From: an uncultured Flavobacteriales bacterium
GTDB lineage: Bacteria > Bacteroidota > Bacteroidia > Flavobacteriales > Crocinitomicaceae
DNA: 64,000 nt
Direction: 5' to 3'
Assembly (NCBI GenBank): GCA_946480815.1
Contig: CAMLLB010000016.1
Coordinates: 1-64,000 of the forward strand
In this document: positions 26,844 to 35,547 of the stretch, in pieces
Layout of the letters: each line of letters opens with the position of its first letter
Numbering within the stretch: the stretch's first letter is position 1
Program-made: the position numbers and the translations under genes
Notes under the pieces: model-generated
Database searches by the model: none
The model's input: only the letters and a program-made list of their open reading frames with translations
Told to the model about the DNA's origin: nothing

Positions 26844-27074
26844 ACATCAATCTCCCGCAAACCTCCACCCGCAGAAAACCAACCCACATCAATCTCCCAC
26901 AAACCTCCGCCCATAGAAAACAAACCTACATCAATCTTCTACCAACGTCTCCTCATAGAAAGTGAATCTCTCTCAATCTCCCGCAAACTTCTGCCCGTAG
27001 AAAACCGATCCAACTCAATCTCCAACAAATGGAACTCAATCTCACGGAAACATTTGCTCGTAGAAAACGAACCC
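26844..27074. repeat. 42-bp degenerate tandem repeat, about 5.5 units
   Basis: Units begin at 26844, 26886, 26928, 26970, 27012 (a half unit of 21 bases) and 27033, each starting with nnnTCAATCTC and ending GTAGAAAACnAACC or similar. The period is exactly 42 and the half unit is exactly 21. On the plus strand the frame starting at 26844 is open through all units, giving a 14-residue repeat (such as TSISRKPPPAENQP), but no start codon precedes it. Together with flanks 26761-27281 there is no other gene. Confidence 0.85.
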
Positions 27075-27281
27075 GCGTCCGTGTGCAGCAAATCCTACGA
27101 AAAATTTAGTTAGTTCAAAACCGCCTTTTGAAAGCGTCCAGTAACATTTTGCTGCGCCTATGCTGAAGCTTCAGCGCAAGCATACAGTGGAACCACCATT
27201 AACAACTCTTAACGATTGATAAACAATAGTTTGGCATCATTTTTCATTAATAGGGTTGTTAACCATTTAATAACTGGAACA

Positions 27282-27971
27282 ATGAAAAAATCCACCGCAA
27301 ACAAACTGAACATGTACGGGAGTGTACTTTCGGTTTTAAACGATCATCAGGCAACCTGGCAGGGAATCCCGGCGTTTGTAAGTGCTAAAGAAGCTTTTGA
27401 AACGAAATTGAACCTGCTGCGGGTGCGTGTCACCGAACAACTCGGCGCAACCACCGGTGTGGCCATCGATAAAAGACTGCGCATCACGGATCTGCGCGAG
27501 CGTATGCTCATTGTGCAGCATGCACTCTTCCTCCTGGGGCGCGCCACCGGCGATGTATTGCTGCGGGAACGCAACAACCTCACCAAGACAGACCTCGAAG
27601 ACCTGCGGCTCACCCAGCTGGCAGCCCGAAGTGCCGAACTGAAACAAGACATCGATACCTACGGCACGCAATTATCCGCTTACGGAGTCACCACACAGAT
27701 CCTCGATGAACTCATTCCGCTCCTGGAAAATGTGAGCGAAGTAAACAACAGCGTCCGCAAAGCGATCATCAAACGAAAAGGGATCACCCAGTCCATCAAA
27801 GAACTGGAACAGGAACTGAACGAATTGCTCCGCGTAGAATTTGACCGCCTGATCCTGGTATTTAAGCACTCACACCCGGCCTTCGTTGAAGACTACACCA
27901 GTGCCCGCATCACGATCGATTACGGCAATAAAAGCAGCAGGGGAAACGAACCGCTTAATCCCGCAGTATAA
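27282..27971 (+). CDS. Hypothetical helical protein, GC-rich gene
   Basis: 229 residues from ATG 27282, preferred over the ATG at 27216 because the extra 22 residues look like translated leader. It is predicted all-helical with a coiled-coil-like end (KGITQSIKELEQELNELLRVEFDRLILV). There is no signal peptide or membrane segment. The gene is clearly more GC-rich than its surroundings, with many CTG, GCC and CGC codons, unlike neighbouring AT-rich genes. I recall similar lone helical proteins in other Bacteroidota but cannot name a family. Confidence 0.68.
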   Translation: MKKSTANKLNMYGSVLSVLNDHQATWQGIPAFVSAKEAFETKLNLLRVRVTEQLGATTGVAIDKRLRITDLRERMLIVQHALFLLGRATGDVLLRERNNLTKTDLEDLRLTQLAARSAELKQDIDTYGTQLSAYGVTTQILDELIPLLENVSEVNNSVRKAIIKRKGITQSIKELEQELNELLRVEFDRLILVFKHSHPAFVEDYTSARITIDYGNKSSRGNEPLNPAV

Positions 27972-27982
27972 TGCAATAGATT

Positions 27983-28016
27983 CCCTTCCGCGGCGGCGGA
28001 GGGGCTTTTTCTTTTT
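27983..28016 (+). terminator. Rho-independent terminator
   Basis: The stem CCCTTCCGC (27983-27991) pairs with GCGGAGGGG (27996-28004) with one G-T pair, around a GGCG loop, and is followed by CTTTTTCTTTTT. It lies 12 bases after the stop of the helical protein gene. Confidence 0.85.
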
Positions 28017-28032
28017 ACCAGTTTGTGATTTT

Positions 28033-28187
28033 CCTCCCCCTTGGTCCCCCTCCAAAGGGGGAGATTTTACTTCCCCTTTTAAAGGAAGAATCTCAGTTCT
28101 AAATATTAATATACTCGAAGTACCTATCGAGCTTTTTAGTGGGATCTTCGTTTTCCCCCTTTGGAGGGGGATGAAAGGGGGAGGACT
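28033..28187. repeat. Two more family B GC-rich repeats between convergent genes
   Basis: CTCCCCCTTGGTCCCCCTCC followed by AAAGGGGGAGA (28034-28065), and TTCCCCCTTTGGAGGGGGAT followed by GAAAGGGGGAGGA (28153-28185), in opposite orientations. The second touches the FUSC stop codon. Confidence 0.75.
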
Positions 28188-30346
28188 TACCCCCTAAACG
28201 CCTTTAGCGCCTCCAACTCAAACACAATTTTCTCCAAATCCACCTGGATTGCCTGGAATTGCTGATTTTCTTCAAAGATCGGATCTTGAATAATTGCCTT
28301 TACAGGTTTGAAATCCATTTCTTTTTCGCGTTGCATGTGCTGATAGAAAATGATCTGAATAGCTTCCATGTATTCATTCAGGATAGGAGTCAGCCGTTCT
28401 GATTTCTCTTTCTCCAGGGCAAAAGCCAGGCTGGTGATCTCCCGGGAAATGCGAATGTTTGAACCGACTTTGGCAAAATGCACATCAATCTGGCGCTGGT
28501 GCGCCTGTGGTTCTTCATACATACGCTGAATGCAGGCGAATAAGTTGTTGTTTGCTGCTTCGCTCAATCTGCGGCTCTTGTGCCACGTAACTCCTGCGGG
28601 AAGTTTTTTCTGGTAGTTGAGAATTACCTGGTTCAGGAAGAATAAGTTCTGATTAAACGAGCTATTCAGCAAGGCCGGAAAACGTTGTTTTTCCCACATA
28701 GGCCAGAATGCAAAACTGATCAGGATTGCCAGTGCGGAACCAATCAATGTGGAAAGTACCCGCCACCAAATTAGATCCCAGGAACCTTGTTTGGAAAGCT
28801 GCATCATCACTACCAGCATAATGGTCACGAAGAAAACTCCCACTTTGTAGTTATTCCTTAGGTAATATGCAACAAAGAAGGAAATGAAGATCAGGATCAC
28901 TACAAAGGTTTCGTGTTTGATCGGGAGCAGCATGATTGCCCCACCGACCACGATTCCGGCGACAGTTCCGATGATCCGTTCAAATCCCTTTTTCCGGGTT
29001 GCGCCATAATATGGTTGGATAACAATAAGCAGTGTCAATGCAATCCAATGACCATGATCGATTTTGAAAAATTTGAAGATAAAAACAGATAGGGCCAATC
29101 CCAATCCTACACGCAGCGCGTACTTAAACTGCTGGGAATCGAAATTGAAGATTTCCCGCACCACCTGGAACAGAACCCGCGGCTGCAAGCCCGCAATGAA
29201 ATGGTTAAAGGATAATTTATAGTTTTCAAAGTAATTGCTGCGCTTGAAACTCAGCTTTTGCGTCATCAAATGAATGGTGTTTTCCATAAATTGCTGGCAC
29301 TGGTTCAAACTCACAATAAATTGGTTCAAAATCAAGTGATGGTCTTCTGATAAGTCCTGCTGCTGTAAATTCTCTTTCAGAATTCCGGCGGCAATCTCAA
29401 AACGTTTGATCCGTACTTTGGCCATCGTCAGGTCTTCCCCGCGGAAGGTAAAAATGACAATGGATAGTCGGGCAGAAGCCTGGGACAAAGCTGAAAGCGT
29501 CTTGTATAAAATTGCATGATTTTGAAGCAGAACCGGCTCGTTTTTAATAGATTCCAATTCTTCGTGCAGTAATTTAATACTGGCCCCGAAATAAGCGGCA
29601 GATTTCCGGATTTCGATCATTTGATCGTAATGTTCGGCTTTGAATGTGGAGTTTTCCTTTCTCCGACTGAATAAATCGATGGATTTATCAACAGCACTGC
29701 GGATTTCGATTTCTTTAGAGGTAATTGCCAGCAGGTCTCTTTTTGCTTCGGGTTCCAGGAATTGCTGTATGAGTGCATCGAGGTAATCGGTGTTCCGTTT
29801 CCAAATGGTTGCTACCGATCTTCTCAAGGGGTTGGAAGCCGAAAAGGGAAAAGACAAAAAGATAATGGCAATTGCCCAGGCTGCTCCGAACAGGATGTAT
29901 TTTCCATAAACCAGTGATTCTGAAAAATGGGTGGGATTGGAAATACCAAATAAGTAGAAGAATCCGACTCCGACACCAATGGTAGAACCGTAATCACTCC
30001 AGTTTCGGATCAAGGCAGCAAAAACACCAATTACAAACATACCGATGACGGACAATGTAACGGAATCGCCAATGTTCATTCCCAGGATTGCCGCAATCAG
30101 AATGAGAATTGCTTCCACCAGCTGGATCAGCATTTTTTTGTAATGCGACCCCCTGTAATCGATCAATGTGAGCATATAGGCACTGAAAGCCGCCCAAATT
30201 ATGTGGTAGGAAAAGCCTAAAAAAAGCGGGAAGACGATTAAAGGAACGTTTAAGGCCAAAACCACCCGGATAGACCAACTGATAGTGGGTTCCAGGTATT
30301 CCTGCTGAAGAATGGTATTGAACTGCTTAATCGGTTGAAACCGCAT
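28187..30346 (-). CDS. FUSC family inner-membrane protein (YccS-like)
   Basis: 719 residues in the YccS layout: an N-terminal block of about six membrane segments (about 25-180), a cytoplasmic helical domain (about 190-400), a second membrane block (about 405-550, with YYGATRKKGFERIIGTVAG, the FUSC signature), and a C-terminal helical tail. Members resemble aromatic-acid efflux pumps such as AaeB, but most have no known substrate. A TATATTTG -7 box on the minus strand (30366-30373) lies about 19 bases before the start. Confidence 0.88.
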   Translation of the reverse strand: MRFQPIKQFNTILQQEYLEPTISWSIRVVLALNVPLIVFPLFLGFSYHIIWAAFSAYMLTLIDYRGSHYKKMLIQLVEAILILIAAILGMNIGDSVTLSVIGMFVIGVFAALIRNWSDYGSTIGVGVGFFYLFGISNPTHFSESLVYGKYILFGAAWAIAIIFLSFPFSASNPLRRSVATIWKRNTDYLDALIQQFLEPEAKRDLLAITSKEIEIRSAVDKSIDLFSRRKENSTFKAEHYDQMIEIRKSAAYFGASIKLLHEELESIKNEPVLLQNHAILYKTLSALSQASARLSIVIFTFRGEDLTMAKVRIKRFEIAAGILKENLQQQDLSEDHHLILNQFIVSLNQCQQFMENTIHLMTQKLSFKRSNYFENYKLSFNHFIAGLQPRVLFQVVREIFNFDSQQFKYALRVGLGLALSVFIFKFFKIDHGHWIALTLLIVIQPYYGATRKKGFERIIGTVAGIVVGGAIMLLPIKHETFVVILIFISFFVAYYLRNNYKVGVFFVTIMLVVMMQLSKQGSWDLIWWRVLSTLIGSALAILISFAFWPMWEKQRFPALLNSSFNQNLFFLNQVILNYQKKLPAGVTWHKSRRLSEAANNNLFACIQRMYEEPQAHQRQIDVHFAKVGSNIRISREITSLAFALEKEKSERLTPILNEYMEAIQIIFYQHMQREKEMDFKPVKAIIQDPIFEENQQFQAIQVDLEKIVFELEALKAFRG

Positions 30347-30426
30347 AGGAAGAGAACTTTCTTAACAAATATAGGTACTAATTCCGAATGCCTAATTCCG
30401 AATTCCTAATGGTGCCCTGCGAATTA

Positions 30427-31587
30427 TTATAATTTGGCGATTTTTTTGATTTCGGAAGTGTTTTTCCCTTCGATCAGACAAACGTACAAGCCGATCGGCA
30501 ATTGCTTGATCTCCAAAAAACCTGCATCATTGGTTTTCAGTGTCTGAATGAGCTGACCGCCAACGGAGAACACCGAAACTTTTGCATTTGGTTCGGAGAT
30601 CAGGTTGAAATAATCTTTACTTGGATTTGGAAATAAGTGACTTTCGTGTGCAGTGGAGACCGGCATTTCCATTTTATAGAAATCGGAAGTTCTGGTGAAA
30701 TTGTCTTTTAAACCACTGCCCAGGTAGAAGTTTCCATTGAGAACGAATCCTTTGGCTCCTTTTATGCCGCTTATGGGAAGCGGACTAACTGCTTTCCATG
30801 TTTTTGTATGGTCCAGGATGTAGCAATCGTTGTGAAAAGTGCTGTTTTGGTCCATTCCTGCGCAAATCAATGCGTTGAAGTCGGTGCTGATAGCTGTGCC
30901 ATACGAACGCAAACCAGCGGGAAGGGGAGAAATGGCTGTCCAGGTTTCCGATCCCGGGTTATAGGAAAACCAGGAAGGGGAGTAATTGATAGGATTCGTA
31001 TCGAAGCCCTCTCCGAAAATTCCTTCATTCAACAATTGAAAGCCCAATACACTTCGATTGGGTCCTCCGGGATAATCTGCAAGTTGTGTCCACGTGTCCA
31101 GATCCACATTGTACTTCCAAAAATCTGCTAAAGTAGAATCGGCTGTGGTTCCCATTCCAACATAACCGACCTCCTGGATATGAAGGGCTGTTGCGTGCCA
31201 GCGTGCCGGTCCGGGAAAGTCGTTCAGTTGTTTCCAGGTATTGGTGAATTCATCGTATTCCCAAACATCTTTCAGAGCCTGGCTTGACTCGGAATAACCA
31301 CCAATTAAGTAGGCTTTGTTTTTTAATGTGAAAACGCTTGCATATTGTCTGGCTATTCCCGGGAAAATTGCTTTTTCATTCCAGGAATTGGTGTTCGGAT
31401 CGTATTGGAACAGTTTGTTGCTTTCGTTGAACGTACCCAGGTAGCCCGTTACGATGTAACCGAATCCATTGAGTGAGAAGCAAACGCCATCGTCTCGTCC
31501 GGCGGTTGGAACGGAAGGAACGGAAGTCCAGGTTTGTGCTTGTACGGCAGTTGTAAAAAGTAAAAACAGGACCAGTATTCCCTTCAT
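30427..31587 (-). CDS. Kelch-repeat secreted protein with T9SS type A sorting domain
   Basis: 386 residues with signal peptide MKGILVLFLLFTTAVQAQ. About five kelch blades follow, each with a GYIVTGYLG/AYLIGGYSE-type glycine doublet and W-containing strand (NTWKQLNDFPGPARWHA). The C-terminal 70 residues (FPNPSKDYFNLIS, GQLIQTLKT, LPIGLYVCLI) are a type A sorting domain. It should be exported through the type IX system and anchored or released. Partner unknown. Confidence 0.88.
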   Translation of the reverse strand: MKGILVLFLLFTTAVQAQTWTSVPSVPTAGRDDGVCFSLNGFGYIVTGYLGTFNESNKLFQYDPNTNSWNEKAIFPGIARQYASVFTLKNKAYLIGGYSESSQALKDVWEYDEFTNTWKQLNDFPGPARWHATALHIQEVGYVGMGTTADSTLADFWKYNVDLDTWTQLADYPGGPNRSVLGFQLLNEGIFGEGFDTNPINYSPSWFSYNPGSETWTAISPLPAGLRSYGTAISTDFNALICAGMDQNSTFHNDCYILDHTKTWKAVSPLPISGIKGAKGFVLNGNFYLGSGLKDNFTRTSDFYKMEMPVSTAHESHLFPNPSKDYFNLISEPNAKVSVFSVGGQLIQTLKTNDAGFLEIKQLPIGLYVCLIEGKNTSEIKKIAKL

Positions 31588-31660
31588 CGCAAATCGTTTG
31601 TTTGACTAACGCAGAATTTGGAGAAATCGTTTGCGGGGATTAAAATAATTAAAAGGGCAT

Positions 31661-31727
31661 TTCGACTTCGCTCAATGACCTTTCAATTCCAGACGTTTTA
31701 TTAATAAGGTGACTGAGCGGAGTCGAA
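31661..31727. repeat. Intergenic inverted-pair repeat, family A copy 3
   Basis: The left arm TTCGACTTCGCTCAATGACC (31661-31680) and right arm GGTGACTGAGCGGAGTCGAA (31708-31727) are reverse complements apart from two mismatches, 27 bases apart. It lies just after the aminotransferase stop. Confidence 0.85.
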
Positions 31728-31733
31728 GGCGCA

Positions 31734-32924
31734 TTATTTCGTCTCATTCACCGCTTTCTGGATTAGTTTCCCGACTTCATGGATTTGTTCTTCCGTAATA
31801 TTCAACGGGGGTGAAAGCCGGAAGCTGTATGGATGTGAAAGGAACCAAAAACTGATCACTCCGAGTTCCAATAAGCGTTCAACTACTTTCGCAACACGCT
31901 CATCACTTTCCATGTCACAGGCAAACATCATTCCTTCACGGCGAATTTCGAAAATTTCATCAATTTGCTGCAGGTAACTTTCAAGGAGTGCTCCCAATCG
32001 TTCTACTTCTTTGAAATCGATCTCTGATTCAAACACTTCGAGTGTTCCCCAAGCCGCGGCATTGATCACCGGATTTCCACCGAACGTGGTGATATGTCCA
32101 AGCATGGGAGAGTGGCTCAGTTGATTCATGTATTCGTATTTCGAAATAAAGGCCCCGATCGGTAAACCGCCTCCAAGTGCCTTTCCAAGTGTCAGTACAT
32201 CCGGAATGACTCCACTATGCTCAAACGCAAACATTTTCCCGGTCCTTCCCATTCCGCACTGAATTTCATCGAAAATCAACAAGGTCCCCACTTCATCACA
32301 ACGTTTGCGCAATGCTTTTAGAAATTCATCCGAGGCTTTGCGGACTCCTGCGTCACCTTGAACTGTTTCCAGGATGACTCCTGCAGTCCGGGTGGTAATT
32401 CGTTCCAGGTCTGCGAGTTCATTTAAGCGAATGAAATCCACATCCGGTAAGAGCGGACGAAAAGGGGTTTTCTTGATCTCGTTTGCAGAAACACTTAAAG
32501 ATCCGTGTGTATTTCCGTGGTAGGAACCCTTGAATGCGACCAATTGGGTTCTTCCTGTTACCCGCTTTACAAGCTTCAACGCAGCTTCATTGGCTTCCGT
32601 ACCCGAATTTACCGGGTAAACACAATCCAATTCTTCGGGAAGGAAGGTGCGAAGTAAACGTGCCATTTCAAGTGAGGAATCCTGGATAAATTCGCCATAA
32701 ACCATAACGTGCAGGTATTTATCCAGCTGTTCCTGAATGCGTTTAATGACTTGCGGGTGACGATTCCCGATGTTTGTTACAGAAACACCTGAAATCATAT
32801 CTGTATAACGTTTCCCGGATTTATCATAAATAAAAATCCCTTCCGCCGATTCAACATCAATTAAATAGGGGAAGGGATTTGTTTGTCCTAAATGGCTTAA
32901 AAAGTCTTCTTTACGGTTTTCCAT
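31734..32924 (-). CDS. Class III pyridoxal-phosphate aminotransferase
   Basis: 396 residues. Fold-type I class III features: NSGTEANEAALKLVKR (about 104-119), YHGNTHGSLS, DEIQCGMGRTG (about 218-228) and the PLP lysine in LTLGKALGGGLPIGAF. It resembles acetylornithine/ornithine or 4-aminobutyrate aminotransferases, but sequence alone does not give the substrate. It overlaps the upstream Spy-like gene by 14 bases, so it belongs to the long minus-strand run with the sigma factor. Confidence 0.88.
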   Translation of the reverse strand: MENRKEDFLSHLGQTNPFPYLIDVESAEGIFIYDKSGKRYTDMISGVSVTNIGNRHPQVIKRIQEQLDKYLHVMVYGEFIQDSSLEMARLLRTFLPEELDCVYPVNSGTEANEAALKLVKRVTGRTQLVAFKGSYHGNTHGSLSVSANEIKKTPFRPLLPDVDFIRLNELADLERITTRTAGVILETVQGDAGVRKASDEFLKALRKRCDEVGTLLIFDEIQCGMGRTGKMFAFEHSGVIPDVLTLGKALGGGLPIGAFISKYEYMNQLSHSPMLGHITTFGGNPVINAAAWGTLEVFESEIDFKEVERLGALLESYLQQIDEIFEIRREGMMFACDMESDERVAKVVERLLELGVISFWFLSHPYSFRLSPPLNITEEQIHEVGKLIQKAVNETK

Positions 32925-33402
32925 GCGGTTTTCTGTCCATCGGCGGTCCGTCTTTCCGATCTTTCAATCTTTCAAGAAGAACACGTCTGAATTCATGTTC
33001 CAAACTTAAGAGTTTTAAGGTTCTTTTTTCGCCAATGATCTTAATAAATTTTTCACTGTACTCTTTTTTCAGATCCAATTCTTTCTGGTCATTTTCAAAA
33101 AGTGTATTCATCTTTTTCCTGGCATCGTCGTTGGAGATTTTCTCTTCCGATTCTTTTAATTCCTGGTTGATCTTGCGACAACTTTGACGGATTTCTTTCA
33201 TTTTGGCTTCCATTTCATTGTAAACAGGCCAAAATTTTTCGGCTTCGCTTGATGTGAGGCTCAATTCTTTTGTAATAAAACCGACTTTCAATGCTTCGAT
33301 TTTGTCGTCTTTGTCTTTCTCATCACCGGGTCCCTGGGCAAACGTAGTGGTTGCGAGGAGGATCGGCAATAAAATCCAGGTTAATTTTTGTATCGTTTTC
33401 AT
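32911..33402 (-). CDS. Spy/CpxP-like periplasmic helical protein
   Basis: 163 residues from the ATG at 33402, giving a good signal peptide (MKTIQKLTWILLPILLATTTFAQ); a start seven codons earlier is possible. The mature protein is almost all helix and strongly charged: LTSSEAEKFWPVYNEMEAKMKEIRQ, then KKMNTLFENDQKELDLKKEYSEKF. This is the pattern of LTxxQ-type periplasmic sensors/chaperones that accompany ECF sigma factors. Located two genes after the sigma factor gene. It overlaps the aminotransferase start. Confidence 0.72.
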   Translation of the reverse strand: MKTIQKLTWILLPILLATTTFAQGPGDEKDKDDKIEALKVGFITKELSLTSSEAEKFWPVYNEMEAKMKEIRQSCRKINQELKESEEKISNDDARKKMNTLFENDQKELDLKKEYSEKFIKIIGEKRTLKLLSLEHEFRRVLLERLKDRKDGPPMDRKPHGKP

Positions 33403-33455
33403 GTTTTTCGTTTTAATATTCATTCCTCAGCCGTGGCTGATTATGACTTCGTTTT

Positions 33456-34001
33456 TTAAGATTCAATAAGTAAATATTCGTCCAATTCTCCGTCCCGATA
33501 GCTATCGGGATCGTCTTTCAGATAATCGATAATTTCTTCGTCTTCAATATGCTCCAGTAAAGGAGATTTTGAAGTGAATGTTTCCTGTTTTTCCTTTTCC
33601 GAAGCACTTTTTTCGGGTTCAGTATTGAGTGAAACTGTAATCACATTATTGCTTAAATGCATAGCGATCGTTTCTGCGTCCAGGTCTTCAATGTTTTCGT
33701 TGAGGTAATTGTATATCTCTTCATTGCTGACTGAAGATAAATTGATCGGTTCAGAATTTACCGGAGAATTGGTGTTGTTCCAGGGAAACAGAAGGGCGAG
33801 CACCAGAATTGCTGCAGCAGATCCCCAAACATACCAGCGCTTGTACATGGAAATTATCTGTGCTTCTCTCTTCTTTTTCAAACCACCATTTCCGATTTCA
33901 TTCAGTACACTTTTCTTCAATTCTTCGAAATACAAATCCGAAGGTATTTGAATAGGCGTGAGTTCTAAATCATCAATAATATGTTTGTTTTCCCGGTTCA
34001 T
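33456..34001 (-). CDS. Single-pass membrane protein, probable anti-sigma factor partner
   Basis: 181 residues. The N-terminal cytoplasmic segment (about 1-55) is followed by one transmembrane helix (WYVWGSAAAILVLALLFPW, about 56-74) and an acidic outer region. There is no zinc-binding anti-sigma HxxxCxxC motif. It starts 22 bases after an ECF sigma gene, the usual position of a membrane anti-sigma factor, which is the main basis for the suggestion. A TCCCGATAGCTATCGGGA palindrome lies inside the coding sequence and encodes part of DDPDSYRDGE. Confidence 0.65.
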   Translation of the reverse strand: MNRENKHIIDDLELTPIQIPSDLYFEELKKSVLNEIGNGGLKKKREAQIISMYKRWYVWGSAAAILVLALLFPWNNTNSPVNSEPINLSSVSNEEIYNYLNENIEDLDAETIAMHLSNNVITVSLNTEPEKSASEKEKQETFTSKSPLLEHIEDEEIIDYLKDDPDSYRDGELDEYLLIES

Positions 34002-34023
34002 AACTCTAAGATTACTAGTTTGT

Positions 34024-34587
34024 TCAATGGTTTAATTTACCTTTTAAAAATTCTTCGATCTTTCCAACCGCATGAAAGTAATTTGCTTTCAAACCTCCCA
34101 CGGAACCACCGGTGAGTTGCGCTATTTCTTCGTATTTCAGATCTTCAAAGTATTTGTACTCGAACACCATGCGTTGCTTTTCCGGCAGTGTTTCGATTGC
34201 TTCAAAAAGGAATTTCGAGATTTCTTCGGAGCTCAGTTTGCCATAATGCTCTGATTGATGTGAAAAGGACACAATCGGCTCGGTAATATCCAAACTTTTG
34301 TGTTTATTCTCTTTCTTGAGGAAAAGGATGGTTTCGTTGTATGCAATTCGATAGATCCAGGAAAATAAGGCACTGTTGCCTTGAAACTGCTTCCTGTTAT
34401 TCCAGACTTTGATAAGTACTTCCTGGAGGATGTCGTTGGTCAATTCATGGTTATTTATCCAGCGGCGAATAGTAGTGTAAAGTCTTTTACTGTGCAGATC
34501 CACGATCCACGTAAAAGCCGTATAAGCCAAATCATCATCCCGATGAAAATAAGAAATGATAGTATTTTCATCGGGAATTTGACTCAT
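34024..34587 (-). CDS. ECF-type RNA polymerase sigma factor
   Basis: 187 residues with sigma region 2 (about 25-95, including LTNDILQEVLIKVWNNRKQF and ALFSWIYRIAYNETI) and region 4 (about 125-180, LPEKQRMVFEYKYFEDLKYEEIAQLTGGSVGGLKANYFHA, cited here in two parts). It directs polymerase to a specific regulon, presumably under the membrane protein encoded next. It starts four bases after the transketolase C-subunit stop. Confidence 0.9.
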   Translation of the reverse strand: MSQIPDENTIISYFHRDDDLAYTAFTWIVDLHSKRLYTTIRRWINNHELTNDILQEVLIKVWNNRKQFQGNSALFSWIYRIAYNETILFLKKENKHKSLDITEPIVSFSHQSEHYGKLSSEEISKFLFEAIETLPEKQRMVFEYKYFEDLKYEEIAQLTGGSVGGLKANYFHAVGKIEEFLKGKLNH

Positions 34588-34591
34588 ATTT

Positions 34592-35545
34592 TTATTTGCG
34601 TTTTAAAACTTTTTTTGCTGCTTCAACAATGTTTGGAGTATCCAAACCATATTTTACCATTAGTTCATCAGGTGTTCCCGATTCCCCGAATGTATCGTTT
34701 ACCCCAACATATTCCTGTGGTGTTGGCAAATGCCGCGCAAGTACTTGTGCAACGGCATCACCTAAACCTCCATTCAACATGTGTTCTTCTGCAGTAACAA
34801 CACATTTTGTTTTGTTAATTGAGTCTAGGATTGCTTTTTCATCCAAAGGTTTAATCGTGTGCATATTTATTACTTCGGCACTGATTCCCTGTTCGGCCAA
34901 TTGTTGTGCCGCCTCGATTGATTTCCATACCAAATGTCCGCAGGCAATGATGGTTACATCTGTTCCTTCGATCAATACGTCTGCTTTACCAATGGTAAAT
35001 TTTGCGTCCGGTTGAATGAAAATCGGAACAACAGGTCTTCCGAAGCGCAGGTAAACAGGTCCATTGTGGGCAGCGATTGCCATAGTAGCCTGTTTTGTCT
35101 GATTGAAATCACAAGGTACGATAACCGTCATGTGAGGCAGCATGCGCATCATTCCGATATCTTCCAGGATCTGGTGGGTTGCACCATCTTCTCCAAGTGT
35201 TAAACCGGCATGTGAAGCACAAATTTTCACATTCTTTTGAGAATAGGCTACTGATTGACGGATTTGATCGTAAACACGTCCGGTAGAGAAATTAGCGAAA
35301 GTTCCTGTGTATGGAATTTTCCCACCAATCGTCATACCTGCAGCCATTCCGATCATATTTGCTTCAGCAATTCCTGCCTGGAAAAAGCGATCAGGAAATT
35401 CTTTCAGGAATGCATCCATTTTAAGAGATCCGGTCAGATCTGCACATAATGCAACCACGTCGGAATTCTGGCGACCTATTTCTAATAAACCTTCACCAAA
35501 ACCAGATCTGGTATCTTTTTTTCCTAAAATTTCAAATTGCTTCAT
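34592..35545 (-). CDS. Transketolase C-terminal subunit
   Basis: 317 residues: the pyrimidine-binding domain (about 1-180, [33 protein letters not shown]) and the C-terminal domain (about 190-317, [20 protein letters not shown]). The N-terminal half is encoded separately at 36906-37748. Together they transfer two-carbon units in the non-oxidative pentose phosphate pathway. The split form is common in Bacteroidota and archaea. Here a vWA gene separates the halves. Confidence 0.93.
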   Translation of the reverse strand: MKQFEILGKKDTRSGFGEGLLEIGRQNSDVVALCADLTGSLKMDAFLKEFPDRFFQAGIAEANMIGMAAGMTIGGKIPYTGTFANFSTGRVYDQIRQSVAYSQKNVKICASHAGLTLGEDGATHQILEDIGMMRMLPHMTVIVPCDFNQTKQATMAIAAHNGPVYLRFGRPVVPIFIQPDAKFTIGKADVLIEGTDVTIIACGHLVWKSIEAAQQLAEQGISAEVINMHTIKPLDEKAILDSINKTKCVVTAEEHMLNGGLGDAVAQVLARHLPTPQEYVGVNDTFGESGTPDELMVKYGLDTPNIVEAAKKVLKRK

Positions 35546-35547
35546 TG

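Noticed and set aside
26844..27074. Possible CRISPR array
   Set aside because: The 42-bp units are contiguous and mutually diverged, without unique spacers between identical repeats, and no cas gene is nearby.
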